NCBI RefSeq assembly: GCF_037975245.1 | Contig: NC_092576.1 | Span: forward strand, 30,668,611 to 30,732,610 | DNA length: 64,000 nucleotides | Direction: 5' to 3' | Origin: Apostichopus japonicus | Lineage: Eukaryota; Echinodermata; Holothuroidea; Aspidochirotida; Stichopodidae | Shown: positions 13,106 to 23,997 of the stretch, piece by piece | Layout: each line of letters begins with the position of its first letter | Position numbering within the stretch: position 1 is the first letter of the stretch | Position numbers and translations under genes: made by a program | Notes under the pieces: model-generated | Databases searched by the model: none | Seen by the model: the letters and a program-made list of their open reading frames with translations, nothing else | Told to the model about the DNA's origin: nothing

Positions 13106-14013
13106 TTCCCCAGGTAGAAAAGAGATTAGGCAGAAATAAATGTTGGAAAATTTGTAGTAAGCAAAAAACGATTCTGAGGGCCAGAATTAATTGCTTCCTT
13201 GCTAAAAGCAAAGGAACCTATGTATTCAGGTTGGCGTGTGTGTGTGACGCTTTAGCTTGTATGCACGATAACTCAACAAGAGATTGACTGATCATGATCA
13301 AACTTGGTGGGTGGGTGGCCCATAGTGAGTAGATGAACCCTATTGTTTTTGGTGCCCACAAAGGTCAGTTATGGTCCAAAAACCCAAAATACTAAAATTG
13401 CAATAACTCCCAGTGCCAATGTGCGAAAAGGTTGATATTTTGGGACAAGTTGTGAACTGGTTAGGGGAACATTTTGAAACTTAACGGTCATGTGATTTGA
13501 GGTCACCAAAGGTGAATTAATGTTAAAAAAGTAGTATTTTTGCGATAACTTTAGAACGAATTGTCCGTTAGGGTTGGGAGTTGCTTCAGTGTAATCCAAT
13601 TGTCGACCCACATCTGGGTGACCCTTGACCTCAATTTTACCTCTGGTGACCTTTTCATGTTTTGGGGATTGTTACAGTTTCGATGCTATTTTCAGATGTC
13701 AAAGGTACCTTCCGATCATAAATATCGATTGACCCCCGTGACCTTTGTGTGCGAACTTATATGGGGTCAAAGTTTTCGGTCGGAGTTAGGATGGCTGTAC
13801 AGACTTGTGTTGATTTTTGGAATCAGCAGATCAAACTACATTTGAAACCAAGGACATAAAGGTGACATTAGAAAAAATGTGCTTAGTTTGGGAGAAAACG
13901 GGTGAAAAAGAAAGTGTTTGGTTTTGATGCTAGATTTGGATATCAAAGGTACCTTCCGATCAAAAATGTGAATGGGTTGACACCCGGGTGACCTTTGTGT
14001 GTAAAGTTATACA

Positions 14014-14194
14014 AGGTTTGTAGTGTTTTATTTGTTTTGCTTCTGTTGGCCTTTGGGTCCGTGCCCTTTTCGCGTCACGTTAAACGCTGCGTTAGTGAGA
14101 TATTGATGGGTTTCAGTTGTTGCTTTACAGACTGGGTTTGTTTTTGGGTTTTGTTGACCTTTGGTCCGTGTCCGTTTCTTAGCACGTAAAAAGC
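14014..14194 (+). mobile_element. LINE family A 3'-end insertion in the 2-kb repeat
   Basis: Contains the family A 3' UTR words CTGTTGGCCTTTGGGTCCGT, TTTTGTTGACCTTTGGTCCG and the terminus CACGTAAAAAGCA. Strongly 5' truncated. The 2-kb repeat resumes on both sides, so this insertion is younger. Confidence 0.8.
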
Positions 14195-14434
14195 ATGCAA
14201 ATGAGGTAAAAGTCAATTTTCAGACATTTAGTGCAATAATTCAGAGTTCCAAGGTGTGACACGGTTTATATTTTGGGACAAGTTGCAAATGGTATAGGGG
14301 AATACTTTCAAACTTAACGGGCATGTGATCAATTAATGATAAAAAACTAGTATTTTTGCGATAACCTGAGAACGAATTGTCGGTTAGGGTTGGGAGTTGC
14401 TTCAATTTAATCCAATTGTCGACCCGCATCTGGG

Positions 14435-14468
14435 TGACCCTTGACCTCAATTTGACCTCTGGTGACCT
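14435..14468 (+). promoter_or_regulatory. Cluster of TGACCT/TGACCC hexamers with DR1, DR5 and DR4 spacing
   Basis: Hexamers at 14435-14440 (TGACCC), 14442-14447, 14453-14458 and 14463-14468 (TGACCT) are separated by 1, 5 and 4 nt. In reverse these are AGGTCA half-sites, the core of nuclear-receptor response elements. The cluster lies in a transposable repeat and recurs in its other copies. Function is inference only. Confidence 0.35.
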
Positions 14469-15169
14469 TTTCATGTTTTGGGGATTTTTAGTTTCGATGC
14501 TATTTTCAGATGTCAAAGGTACCTTCTGATCATAAATGTCAATGGGTTGACCCCCGTGTGACCTTCGTGTGCGGAGTTATACGAGGTCAAAGTTAATTTT
14601 CAGACATTTAATGCAATAACTCTCAGTTCCATGGTGTGACACGGTTGATAGGTAAATGTCAATAGGTTGGCCCCCGTGAAACGTGAAAAACTCCCAAGTT
14701 GCAATAACTTGGCTAGTATTTATTGGAATTTCGTCAAACTTGGCATGATGATATTGGTAGATAGTCTCCACACACTGATGTGTGTTGCAATTGATATCAT
14801 GCATGTTTATAAGGGGGGCCTAGCATTATTTCGTTATGAAAAGTTTGTATGCACAATAACTCAACAAGGGAATAACCAATCATTACCATACTTGGAGAGT
14901 GGGTGGCCCATAGTAAGTAGATTAACCCTGTTGATTCTGGTGCTCATATCATGAATATTTATGAGGTCATGGGGTCAAACGTGAAATACTCCAAATTGCA
15001 ATTACTTGGCTACTATTACTAGTCGGAATTTCGTCAAACTTTGGTATGATGATAATGGTAGATAGTCTTCACACACTCATGTGTGTTGCAATTGATATCA
15101 GGGCTTAGCATTACTTTGGCAACAAAAGTTTGTGAGCATAAATGACTGATGTTGTATTAGGGCTTTGTT

Positions 15170-15715
15170 AGAAATTTGGGGAGAGCCTTTTTGTACAATG
15201 AATGGTCCCTTCCATCTTTCAGGCAATTTTGAAGAAAAAATCTTTTTTGCATTTGACTGAGGAAAGCTTTGCAACAAAACATGCTGACCACCAATACAAT
15301 AATCCATTTCTTCACTTCTTGTTTGGTTGTAAAACTTCTTATTTCTTTGTGCCATTTTGACAGAATTTTGTTTTACACAACTGGGAAATCTATCATCTTT
15401 AACAGAAGGTAGATTCAGAACTGATTGGTCACCTGGACCCATTAACATTCTCTTCCTAAAAATAAATAAGCAGGAGAACACCCTGTAGTATCATGAACAG
15501 CTAAATTCATTGCAAAGTGAAACTCATTGATATGATCAGCCCACAGCACATGATTTTAGCATCAAAACATTGTAGGATAGCTTTGATATTTGTGAAACAT
15601 CTTTCACACCAATTTGATTGCGGGTGATGAGGTGAAATGAAATTTTGAGAAACACCCGAATCTTTCAGAAAATACTGAATTCTATATGCTAAAAACTGCT
15701 GCGCATTGTCAGAAA
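15170..15715 (-). pseudogene. Ty3/Gypsy-type integrase remnant
   Basis: On the minus strand 15715-15500 reads SDNAQQFLA and FISPHHPQSNWCER, the core of an rve integrase around the second Asp and the catalytic Glu region. After a frameshift near 15510, 15481-15170 reads IGGQHVLLQ and KLPERWKGPF, the C-terminal domain typical of Gypsy integrases. It abuts the upstream LTR copy directly, so gag, protease and reverse transcriptase are deleted. Not functional. Confidence 0.7.
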
Positions 15716-16069
15716 AAAATAGGATAAGCTATCTCCCAACTAATTCTAAATATTGTACAGGTAGGTACTGAAGGAAAGAAAAGAGATGTTTTGAGGCTGG
15801 TGTACAGGAACAGTATGAATCTTTATTAATCAATGTATATTACATAAGAAGAATTTATGCAAATGAGAATATAAAAGGAAGTTATGCGTACTAAGGAAGC
15901 AAGTGTACATATCATCAAAACAAGTGGAGAATAATAGAAACAAAGGGAGTATTAAAGTTGAAGTATGGAAGATTGAAAATAAACAAAGGTAAGTAAAAAT
16001 ATTTGAGGAGAGGCAGTAGCAGCTGTCTGGAACTTTTAGAAAAACAAACACAGAAAGCTGTCTGCTACA
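15715..16069 (-). mobile_element. LTR-like direct repeat, upstream copy (5' LTR of the Gypsy-type element)
   Basis: Pairs with 12857-13105. On the minus strand it starts TGTAGCAGACAG at 16069 and carries an AATAAA-type signal (reverse of 15822-15827). ATATGT follows at 16070-16075 and also occurs at 12888-12893, a possible 6-bp duplication. However, similarity between the two LTR copies runs beyond 12893, so that match may be chance. Confidence 0.6.
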
Positions 16070-16467
16070 ATATGTCTAAAATGGGCTCCCTAACTTCAGG
16101 ACCCATATCTGTGACACTATACAAGGTATCTCTTCATTGTTCGACCAAATCCCTCCATTTTGTAATAAAGAACCCACGGAAAGCAGTATTTTCCATTAAA
16201 ATAAAATATTGGGGGGTTATGTCAGTTTTTATCAAAACAACGAGTGGCCCGTTTTAGCTGCATAGTTCGCATTTAGCCATATCGAAAATAGTATGTCCAA
16301 ACGTCATACATTCATGGATACATTTAAATAGTTTTCTTGATATATTGACCTAGGCCTATAAACACAAAGTCATTGGCTAGATGCATAATATTGGAAGAAG
16401 GCACTACGAGCTACACCATTGCCTGCTTTCATATGAACTTAATATGGATGTTAGGCTTTTTCTCCAT

Positions 16468-18047
16468 TCATTCACAATGTATTTTTTTATTCAGCACACA
16501 TCTCACAGATAAAACAACCACTTTCAAAGTGCCTGCACTCCTGGTGTGCCCAATCTTTACAGGCAGAACACTGTATCCACTTCTCCCCAGATAATCTACG
16601 AACTTCTCCAGACAAATACATGCATGGAGTATTTGGATTGTTCCGTGGAAATTTCTTTTGATTTTTTTTTCACATGTTGGCCTGGTCTTCACTGTAGATT
16701 TTTTGGCCATCAATCTCTGTGTGGTTTTGTTGGAAACCGCGTTGGCTTTATCTTCAACTTCTTTATTATTTGGACTTTCTGTTATAACTGCGGTCTTTCC
16801 ACGCCTGCCAGACGACCGTCGAGGTTCCAAAGGCCTATAGGAGCATGATGGTTGTTGAGGATCTGGACTGTCTAGTAGGCCTACCTCTGGGTGATGCGGC
16901 TCGTCCACGACGAAATCACTGTGATTATCGTCTGCTTGTAGCTGCTGCTGTTCTGGCTCATCGGTTTCACTTTCAGTGTCCAGACGAATGTCAGTTGGGG
17001 CAGCTGCCATGAAATCATGATCCCCGAATACATGCCGATTCATTGGCCAAATGCCTGCTTTCTTGAATCCATTTATCGCGATGAGCTGGGTTGCAGCTCG
17101 GACATTGGCATCTCGGAAAAGCTCAGCGACATGAAATGTTGTGACGTCTCTCCCGGCATGGCTACGTAGCCATGTTTCCACGGCTTGTGTGTAGTAGGAC
17201 ATTAACGGTTCCATACATCACACGTCTAGAGGCTGGAGGAGGTGACTGCAATGTGGTGGCAGGCAAAGTACAACAACATGCTTTTCTCGAGCCTATGTTG
17301 ATGAATGGAATGTTGGTCGTATGTGTTTTGTGACCGTCGAGAATGAGTAACACTGGTTTCTCAACAGAAGACTTGGTGTGCTTTACAAAGTGTTCAAACC
17401 ATGTAACGAATATGTCGGACTGCATCCAGCCAGACGAGTGTGGCACTGCGATTGATCATGGAGGAGCGTTGCTCGGGTTTCATGCATTTTCTTGGAAAGA
17501 TGAATAACGATGGGATGAAATATCCTGCCGCACTCATGCATATCTCCGCAGTTGTAAGCTGGCCTCGCTTGGCAGACGACAGGCACCCGACCTGTGTTTT
17601 TTTTTGGGGTGATAGCTTGTTCGGTACGGTTGAAATACCAGTTTCGTCGACATTGTAGATTCTGTCTGGAGTAAACTGGTGCGTGTCTTGAAGTTTTTCC
17701 AACAAATCGAAGAATTTCCCCACACTGACTGCATTATATCCTAGGGCTCTAACTGCCGAAGTTGCCTCTGGTGTATGTAGGGAAAGGTCATCTCTATGAC
17801 GGGACATAAAACCTTTTAGCCAGTCACGTCCTGCCTCTTTTCTGGCAGTATTAAAGCGATCTTGAAGGTTATTGGCCTCTGCATATTCATATGCAACCTT
17901 CATTAGAAGTTTTGTGGTGAACCAAAAAAGCATGGCTTCCATTTCTTTAATGTGATTCAGCAACTCTTCACCACGCATTTTGCTGGAGATCCTGCTATTC
18001 GTGGTCGTCGTTGGAGGGTTGTACGTGGAACCCCATGCACATAGCAT
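16468..18047 (-). pseudogene. Pogo/Tigger-like transposase pseudogene
   Basis: On the minus strand the CENP-B-type DNA-binding region (GRDWLKGFMSRHRDDLSL, LHTPEATSAVRA) is followed by the DDE_1 core: RIYNVDETGIS with the first catalytic Asp, then VGCLSSAKRGQLTTAEICMS, SGWMQSDIFVTWFEHFV, and LLILDGHKTHT with the second Asp. The C-terminal part reads YYTQAVETWLRSHAGRDVTT and FKKAGIWPMNRHVFGDHDFM. The parts lie in different frames with breaks near 17450 and 17210, and the third acidic motif region at 17230-17290 is scrambled. A Pro/Gln/acidic tail follows to about 16700. The family is Tc1/mariner-related. GTGG(C/G)CCGTTTTAGC words at 16244 and 18285 may be subterminal repeats. Confidence 0.8.
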
Positions 18048-18555
18048 GCCACTTCAGTCCCATATCACATAGACTCTCATGATTGTCTCTCTGTTTTTCT
18101 TTTGTATTTGCCCATTGTCTGTTGATTAAAAGAAAAAAATAAACAAATTAATTGACAGATTGTGTTTTTGCATTATTTTCAAAACTTTTGACCCAGTAAG
18201 GCAATATCCGCACGGGAACCTAATGTTGTTGAACACTGTGGCTAAAGCGGGCCCCCATGCTTTCCGTGCTGTAAAATGGGCCCCCTGTGGGCCGTTTTAG
18301 CCGTACACGTAATATATAGATATTTCGCGAAACCGATCGTAGGATGTGCGGTATAGAAAAGTTGTCATTACCAGATTCATTCTTGAATAACATGTTAGAC
18401 ACGAATAAAAAAATTTGGAATTTGGCATGATTTTTGACTGCTGTTGGCCTAATAAAAAAAATAAAAATAAACGTCATGGGTGATCATCTGGCCTACTGCC
18501 ATAGGATCTTAATACATTATCTGGCTTATGCAAGCCGAGCGAGAGAGTAAACAAC

Positions 18556-18705
18556 GAAGGGCTGCCTTTTTGGACGCTGGTGTGCAGGAAAGGCGTGTTT
18601 CGGCGTCCTTTTGTGGTTCTGTAATGTATGAGTGGGTTGTTGGGGGTTTGTGTCTGCGGATCGGTGGGCGTATTTAACTTTTTGGCTCGGTTGAGTTTAA
18701 TTCTG
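18556..18705 (+). mobile_element. LINE family B 3' UTR fragment
   Basis: Contains GGCTGCCTTTTTGGACGCTG and GGTGGGCGTATTTAACTTTT, matching the 3' UTR of the LINE at 39.5-43.5 kb, but lacks the final hairpin and tail. It is followed by a 21-bp tandem repeat. Confidence 0.65.
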
Positions 18706-18728
18706 TTATACTCTGATAACATCAATTG

Positions 18729-18812
18729 TATTTCATGAGTTGTCGTGGGTATTTCATGAGTTGTCGTGGGTATTTCATGAGTTGTCGTGAGTATTTCATG
18801 AGTTGTCGTGAC
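18729..18812 (+). repeat. 21-bp tandem repeat, four units
   Basis: Four head-to-tail copies of TATTTCATGAGTTGTCGTGG plus G, with one substitution in the last full unit and partial decay beyond. In reverse it reads as a Thr-Thr-His-Glu-Ile repeat, a by-product of the 21-bp period. Confidence 0.85.
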
Positions 18813-18904
18813 TTGTCGTGAAATCGGCCGGTTGACGCTAATTAGTGTGACCGAAAATTCCAACAGGAAATGTCAAGAGAGACAACAGTACATGGAAAAC
18901 ATGT

Positions 18905-19075
18905 ACAGGCTTTTGTGGGTTTTTTAATGTTTCAGTGGGTGGTTGGAGGTTTGTCTCTGCAGGTCAGTTGGCGTATGTACTTTTTTGGCTCGCTTGACTT
19001 CAGTCAGAATGAGATGGTTCGGTAGTGCCGTTCGGCTATGACGTATTGTATCCCGCATGGCGGGTCACGTAAAAA
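18905..19075 (+). mobile_element. LINE family B 3'-end insertion
   Basis: Carries GGTTTGTCTCTGCAGGTCAG, TTTTTTGGCTCGCTTGACTT and the terminal hairpin CCCGCATGGCGGG followed by TCACGTAAAAA. It is 5' truncated. Confidence 0.8.
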
Positions 19076-19079
19076 CTCA

Positions 19080-21341
19080 GTGTCACGCAACCATGTAAAC
19101 TGTCATGTTGGTGATAAGATCTAACACCCATACTGACTCTGGCCTTTAGTTACCGCTCGACATCAACCTGCTGAAACAGTGACATAAATCGATCGATATC
19201 GCGACTTTGTCGGATCGAACAGTCAATTGCTATTGAAAGAAGTGTAAGAGTATCTTTCTTCACCACCATAGGCTTGGGGGGGGGGGGAGGCAGAATGCCC
19301 CCACATTTCCAGAGGACCAGAAATTCGGGCAAATGTCCTGAAAAATTCGGGCAGCCTAAGAGGAAAAATATACATATATTAATATGCAGTAGCTTGCCCG
19401 AATCTTTTTTTCAAACTTTTGCCCGGCAATTCCGTGGAGAGCGTTTTGTGTTATTTGTTTTGTGACATTAATATTAATATAAGCCTAATGACTTTTTTAT
19501 TTAGCATCATGCTGCCCGAATATTTCCGTGTACCGCCACCGTAAGCGCAGATCATCTGGGCTACCACGCTTTTTGCGCTATCGCTCAAAATTATTATCAG
19601 GGAACGCCGCTCACAATCGTGGTGACATGCATGCATGGAGATTAGCAGATCTGAATTGAATGACTCCAAGTCTACAACGGTCTCAGTATGCTAGTGCTAC
19701 TACTCGGATAGAAATTTCAATTAAGACATTCAGTTTTTGAGTGTATTGAAATATCATTAAAACTTTAAATTGGAGCTGAAATAGTTTGCGTTTCTTATTT
19801 ATTAATGGAGAACAAAAAGGTTTTCCCGCTGTTATGAAGCGATATACTATATTTTTTTCTCAACTTACATGTACGAACAGTACGATAGCAACATATGCGT
19901 ACGCAGAATTGCTTTGCAGTAAAGTAACAGTAGACATAGCTCCGGAAGTACCAATATTATTTGTTTAATCGACTAACTTTTTCATCAGTTCATGTAAGTA
20001 ATACTTATCAAATATCACAATTCGTAATTGGTATGGTACTGCAGCAATTTTGCATGCAAATATTCCGATTTCCGTTGAAATATACACATGGAAAGGCCTA
20101 TCCTATATCACACACTATTACAATAGGAACAGAGCCTAACCATATGGTGTAGCCCTTAGCCTAATTAAGTTCGATCACTGTGAACGAAAACCAAAATGTA
20201 AGAGCTTGAATGACAGCCGATATGTCATAATTGAAGTCGACAATGAGGAGGGTCTCGTGGTAATGGGAGATTCATACTTATTTGTTTTCTCAGAGACCTG
20301 TGTTGTTTATCACTACAGACATTGTTTTCAGCATTGTAGTAGACAACACCGCATCCGCCTTACGTACACAGTTTCATTAGATAACGTTTTCGACCTGGCT
20401 CAATTGTAATCTGTAAGTTTTTCTCTTGTTCTCCAATTAAGAAGTATTTACCTTGATTGCAGGTTTCCACATAACTTGTTGTTTATTGAATACAAGGGCG
20501 ACTCCATAACTTTATATATTTACTTGTGACTTGAATAAGTTAACATTTTTTTACTTACACTTGGGTTTTTATTACCTTTACCCCTGTTCAACTATGTTTA
20601 TGCTGACATATTCATGTTCCTATCAGAGTTTCGTAATACTTACGTTACGTAATTGCCATTCGTTGAGATGGATTGTTGTAACTAATTAATCATAATAGTT
20701 TTTGCTCATTTTATATACTTTTTGCTACTTGTTCTTTAGTAAACTTTCGTAAACTTCTTAAGACAAGTTAAGAGATTTAATTAAACCCCAGAGTAATTCG
20801 ACTCTAGTCACATGATAGTTATTCAGTGTAAAATATTGTACTGTTGTGAGCTTCATTTGGCCTATGGCAAGTTCCAAGTTCACCGTTATAATGTTTCATT
20901 TAAAAACATTCATAGTGTTGTATTTAGCATCATTATTATTCAAGTTTCTCATATCCTTTTATTTCAGTTTTACCGCGATAACATGAGTGAGGAATTTCAA
21001 TACAGTTTATAGAAACGTACTCCTGTCTTTTCTCATCATTTTGCTGGTTAGCTAGCTGTCTAGTGTCGCATATTTAGACGCGTCTGTGAGGGCAGCATAC
21101 TGTTGCTATGGTGTCTTCTTATTGTGCCTAGTAGTGTAGTGCTCGTCAAATATGTCGTCGCGTAAAAGGACATATCGCAATCGTGTCACGTGTACGAGAT
21201 GAAACAAAGTAATAGATTCAGATTACAAAAAACAGCACACGAGGTCTCACTTCGGTTACGAAAGTGTGGAATTTATCCCGATAATTAACGCCAGTCAACG
21301 TAGACTGGGTTTCGCACCTGCAACTTCGCCTGCAACAAGCG
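19080..21341. other. Stretch without a recognised gene
   Basis: AT-rich sequence with G11 at 19277-19287 and a ...TTCGGGCA... repeat near 19325-19420. No conserved motif or splice-bordered exon was seen. Confidence 0.5.
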
Positions 21342-21689
21342 ATGTGTCTCGTCCTGGAAAATGTCCCAGGACGAGAAAAGATTCTAAGGGGGTCTGTGGC
21401 TGCGCCGAAGTTCGATGATTCTGAACTGGCGTCTACAGATTGTGCGAGTCCAATCAGCTCTCCGCCTCCGAATGTGAGCCAACCCAGCAGCACCATTGGT
21501 ACTTGGAACTGCACCCTCCGTTGTCTGGCACATTGGCTTGTTCAGGTCATGAGGAATCATGTTCAACCCAGTGCTAGAGGTGAGGCCACACCTCAGAAAA
21601 TGCATGTTGAACAATTATCTCAACCTGTTCAGCTCGAGTCAGAAGGCATCACCAATAAAAGCTAAGTACCAGTAGCCGTACCCCGGATC

Positions 21690-22711
21690 ATTTTAGTGCC
21701 CAAATTGAAAATGACCCTCATTACATCAGCTCTGATGACGACGACAACGTTCAATCAGCCCCATCACAGCCAACTATTAAACCTGGAGCGACACCACGTG
21801 CGTCGGGAGAACCTGAAGCTATTGAATTAGTTGATGGCCCTAGCCTACCAGAACTTGTACACTTCAAACCGCAGACATTTTCTGGTGACAAATACCCAAG
21901 GGACTTTAACAAAGAATGGTATACACTTCATCCATGGATTAGTTGGGTATGTCACGCAGTTTGCTTTCCTTGTGAAGGGCCCAATGGCGATACATCTTTA
22001 ATTTTTAAAAACTGGAAGAAAACACAACGAACACTCACTATCTAATGCACATGAACTCGCTATGACCAAGTGGCTTATGAACAAATCCAACACGAATCCA
22101 AATACATCGTTATTAACCATGATGGACCGTCACCACAATGATATGATACGTTAAAACAGAGATTATATGCGTGTCATAATAGAATGCCTTTCATTTACGG
22201 CTGCCCAGAACATTGCACAGCGTGGTCATAAGGAAGACAGCATATATCGACAAGATTTCTGAGACCAATCGAGGCAATTTCCTAGAGCTTCTCCATATTC
22301 GATGCAAAGACATACCATGGCTAGCCGAGAAGCTCTCAAGTCAGCAGAGTCAGCACACGCAATGGGTGTCACCAAGCGTTCAAAATGAGCTAATCGACAT
22401 CATTGCTAAGTTAGCGCTTGAACGGATCACGAATGAAGTTCGTGCAAGCGGTAAATACAGCGTAATCGTGGATGAAACTTCTCACATCAGTAGGCTGGAG
22501 CAAGTGTCCATATGCTCGAGATATATATTTAAGGGTAACACGAAGGAGTCTTTCGTGGGATATCCCGCATGGCGGGTCACGTTAAAAGCACTCGACTAAA
22601 TCAACCGAAGGATTTGTGTTATATAATTTAGTCACGTCGGTTATTAGAGGTTTGGGTCTAAAGCTTCAAGACGTGGTCGGCCAATGCTACGATGGAGCCT
22701 CAAATATGGAC
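21690..22711 (+). pseudogene. hAT-like transposase pseudogene with TTF-type zinc finger and DUF4371-like region
   Basis: Plus-strand segments in several frames. YPRDFNKEWYTLHPWISWV and CHAVCFPCEG with FKNWKKT is a TTF-type zinc-finger region. Then come NIAQRGHKEDS, RGNFLELLHIRC, VSPSVQNELIDIIAKLALER and GKYSVIVDETSHISRLEQVS (22440-22505), where VDET.. is the conserved acidic motif, and finally VVGQCYDGASNM at 22675-22710. Interrupted by frameshifts, a 31-bp LINE tail at 22561-22591 and a longer LINE tail at 22712-22934 that removes the rest. An upstream frame at 21342-21665 may be its N-terminal exon but has no motif. Confidence 0.7.
22561..22591 (+). mobile_element. 31-bp LINE family B tail (terminal hairpin only)
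   Basis: Consists only of the terminal hairpin and tail (CCCGCATGGCGGG plus TCACGTTAAAAGCAC). It sits between the hAT segments ending SFVG and beginning STKSTEGFVLYNLV. No target duplication is obvious. Confidence 0.7.
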
Positions 22712-22934
22712 GGTGGTGTGCTGGGGAAGGGTGTTTTCTTTCTCTGCGTGCTGATCGTCCATTTGTAGTTTTTGGAATGTTTCAGTGGGTGGTTGGGCGT
22801 TTTGTCTCTGCAGGTCGGTGGGCGTATGTACTTTTTTGGCTCGCTTGACCTGAGTTTCGTTTGTAAGAATGGGATGGTTTGGTAGTGCCGTTTGGCCGTG
22901 ACGTTTTGTATTCCGTATTACGGGTCACGTAAAA
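22712..22934 (+). mobile_element. LINE family B 3'-end insertion
   Basis: Starts within the 3' UTR (GGTGGTGTGCTGGGGAAGGG) and ends CGGGTCACGTAAA. TATGGAC lies on both sides (22704-22710 and 22936-22942 region), fitting a 7-bp target duplication. It truncates the hAT pseudogene. Confidence 0.75.
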
Positions 22935-23224
22935 TTATGGACATCTTTGGCCACAGAAAAAACCGCAGTAAACATTTTTTCTAACTAGTCAATTGTATAC
23001 CTGTACATCCCAGACATGATTGTATAAAAGAAACATTTCTTTTTTATGGATGGTGGGGGTGGGGGGGGGGGTGTCTACAAGTACTGTACTGTGTATAATA
23101 AATACGGTAAAAATATACTGTCCTATTTTTCCCCTTTAAAGTGATTTGACCATTTACCAAATTTTTGGGGAAGTGTTAAGTTTATAAACGTGATTATACA
23201 ATAAAGAATGTATAGATGCAACTT

Positions 23225-23400
23225 GCAAGGCCTCAGAAGTGCAATTTCCGGCAATCTGAGAGGCATTTATTGCCCAAAAACTGTTTGTACCCTACACGCC
23301 AACCGATGGTGGCACTCCGCTTAGATAGTGTCACGGGAACTTTCGGGCACCAAAGTTTCTGCCCCCCTAACTGAAATGGTCCCGTACGCCTATGTGCACC
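23225..23400 (+). repeat. Interspersed repeat containing CCAACCGATGGTGGC, copy 2
   Basis: Shares CCAACCGATGGTGGCACTCC and GCTTAGATAGTGTCACGGG with the 7985 copy. Confidence 0.55.
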
Positions 23401-23595
23401 ACTCACCTTGTTGCGCAGAAGCCAAAAGATGCATTTAACTTAAATTGTGTGGTTTCATCGTCATAAACAGAATGTACTAAATAACGTATATGAGAATTTG
23501 TGATTGATATTAGAGGCTTTCTGGTCCCTTTGCCCAACAACCATTTCGCCCAACTGCCATTTCGCCCAACCAGCCTGGTCATTTCGCCCGAAAAT

Positions 23596-23760
23596 TTTGA
23601 ATGTTTGATTGGGGGGTTGGGCGTTTTGTCTCTGCAGGTCGGCGGGCGTTTGTTTTTTTGGCTCGCTAGACCTGAGTTTCGTTTGTCAGAATGGGATGGT
23701 TCGGTAGTGCCGTTTGGCCGTGACTTTTTGTATCCCGCATGGCGGGTCACGTAAAAAGCA
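23596..23760 (+). mobile_element. LINE family B 3'-end insertion in the foldback loop
   Basis: Runs from TTTTGAATGTTTGATTGGGG through GGCTCGCTAGACCTGAGTTT to the hairpin CCCGCATGGCGGG and TCACGTAAAAAGCA. Very close to the 3' end of the 39.5-43.5 kb LINE. Confidence 0.85.
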
Positions 23761-23802
23761 CCATGCTGGCTGGGCGTAATGACCAGGCTGGTTGGGCGAA
23801 AT

Positions 23803-23997
23803 ACTTTTTAAGAAAAAGTCACCCAGGAAAGAACCTGGGCACGAAAACCAAACTACCAAACGACTGATCCGCTCTCAGCCCCAGTCCCCTTGCATCGGGA
23901 CTGTGACTGTGTGATCATCGTCAGATGTGTATCACCATTCCCGAAGGGAACAGATACTACACATGATCTTAGCCAAAAGGCCGAGAAGCGATTGCGC
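23803..23997 (-). mobile_element. SINE with a U2 snRNA-derived head (SINEU-type)
   Basis: Read on the minus strand from 23992 it begins ATCGCTTCTCGGCCTTTTGG and continues CTAAGATCATGTGTAGTATC, then TGTTC. This is U2 snRNA nt 1-45 with one visible change (A to T near nt 30), including the branch-site recognition GTAGTA. The U2 match then stops. The body has a CCCTTCGGG hairpin and ACACATCTGACGATGATCAC. The 3' end has a stem-loop CCCAGG-TTCTTT-CCTGGG, then GTGACTTTTTCTTAAAAAGT. A perfect 20-bp duplication flanks it: CCAGGCTGGTTGGGCGAAAT at 23783-23802 and 23998-24017, with 5 extra nt (TGCGC) at the 5' junction. A plain U2 pseudogene would continue past nt 45 and lack the shared body seen at 62988. 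Confidence 0.85.

Larger units (their letters stand above)
13193..15177 (+). mobile_element. 2-kb non-coding repeat with terminal hairpin, copy 1
   Basis: Opens with a palindromic TTCCTTGCTAAAAGCAAAGGAA-type hairpin and CTATGTATTCAGGTTGGCGT, then repeats a roughly 270-bp module. Module words include CTAACGGACAATTCG-like and AACTTGTCCCAAAATATCAA-like strings in either orientation, and many TGACCT hexamers. It splits the LTR element between integrase and 3' LTR. No ORF of substance. Homologous copies lie at 51950-54110 (-) and 56041-58040 (+). The terminal hairpin and absence of long TIRs or TSDs would allow a rolling-circle origin, but this is not shown. Confidence 0.75.

Noticed and set aside
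12888-16075. ATATGT as a certain 6-bp TSD of the LTR element
   Set aside because: LTR similarity extends beyond 12893, so one of the ATATGT copies is probably inside the LTR. Kept only as a possibility.
16075-18300. Terminal inverted repeats of the pogo-like element
   Set aside because: The GTGG(C/G)CCGTTTTAGC words are direct, not inverted, and no TA duplication with CAGT-type ends was found.
23950-23992. Functional U2 snRNA gene
   Set aside because: Only the first ~45 nt match. No Sm site or 3' stem-loops follow, and the block lies within a TSD-flanked insertion.
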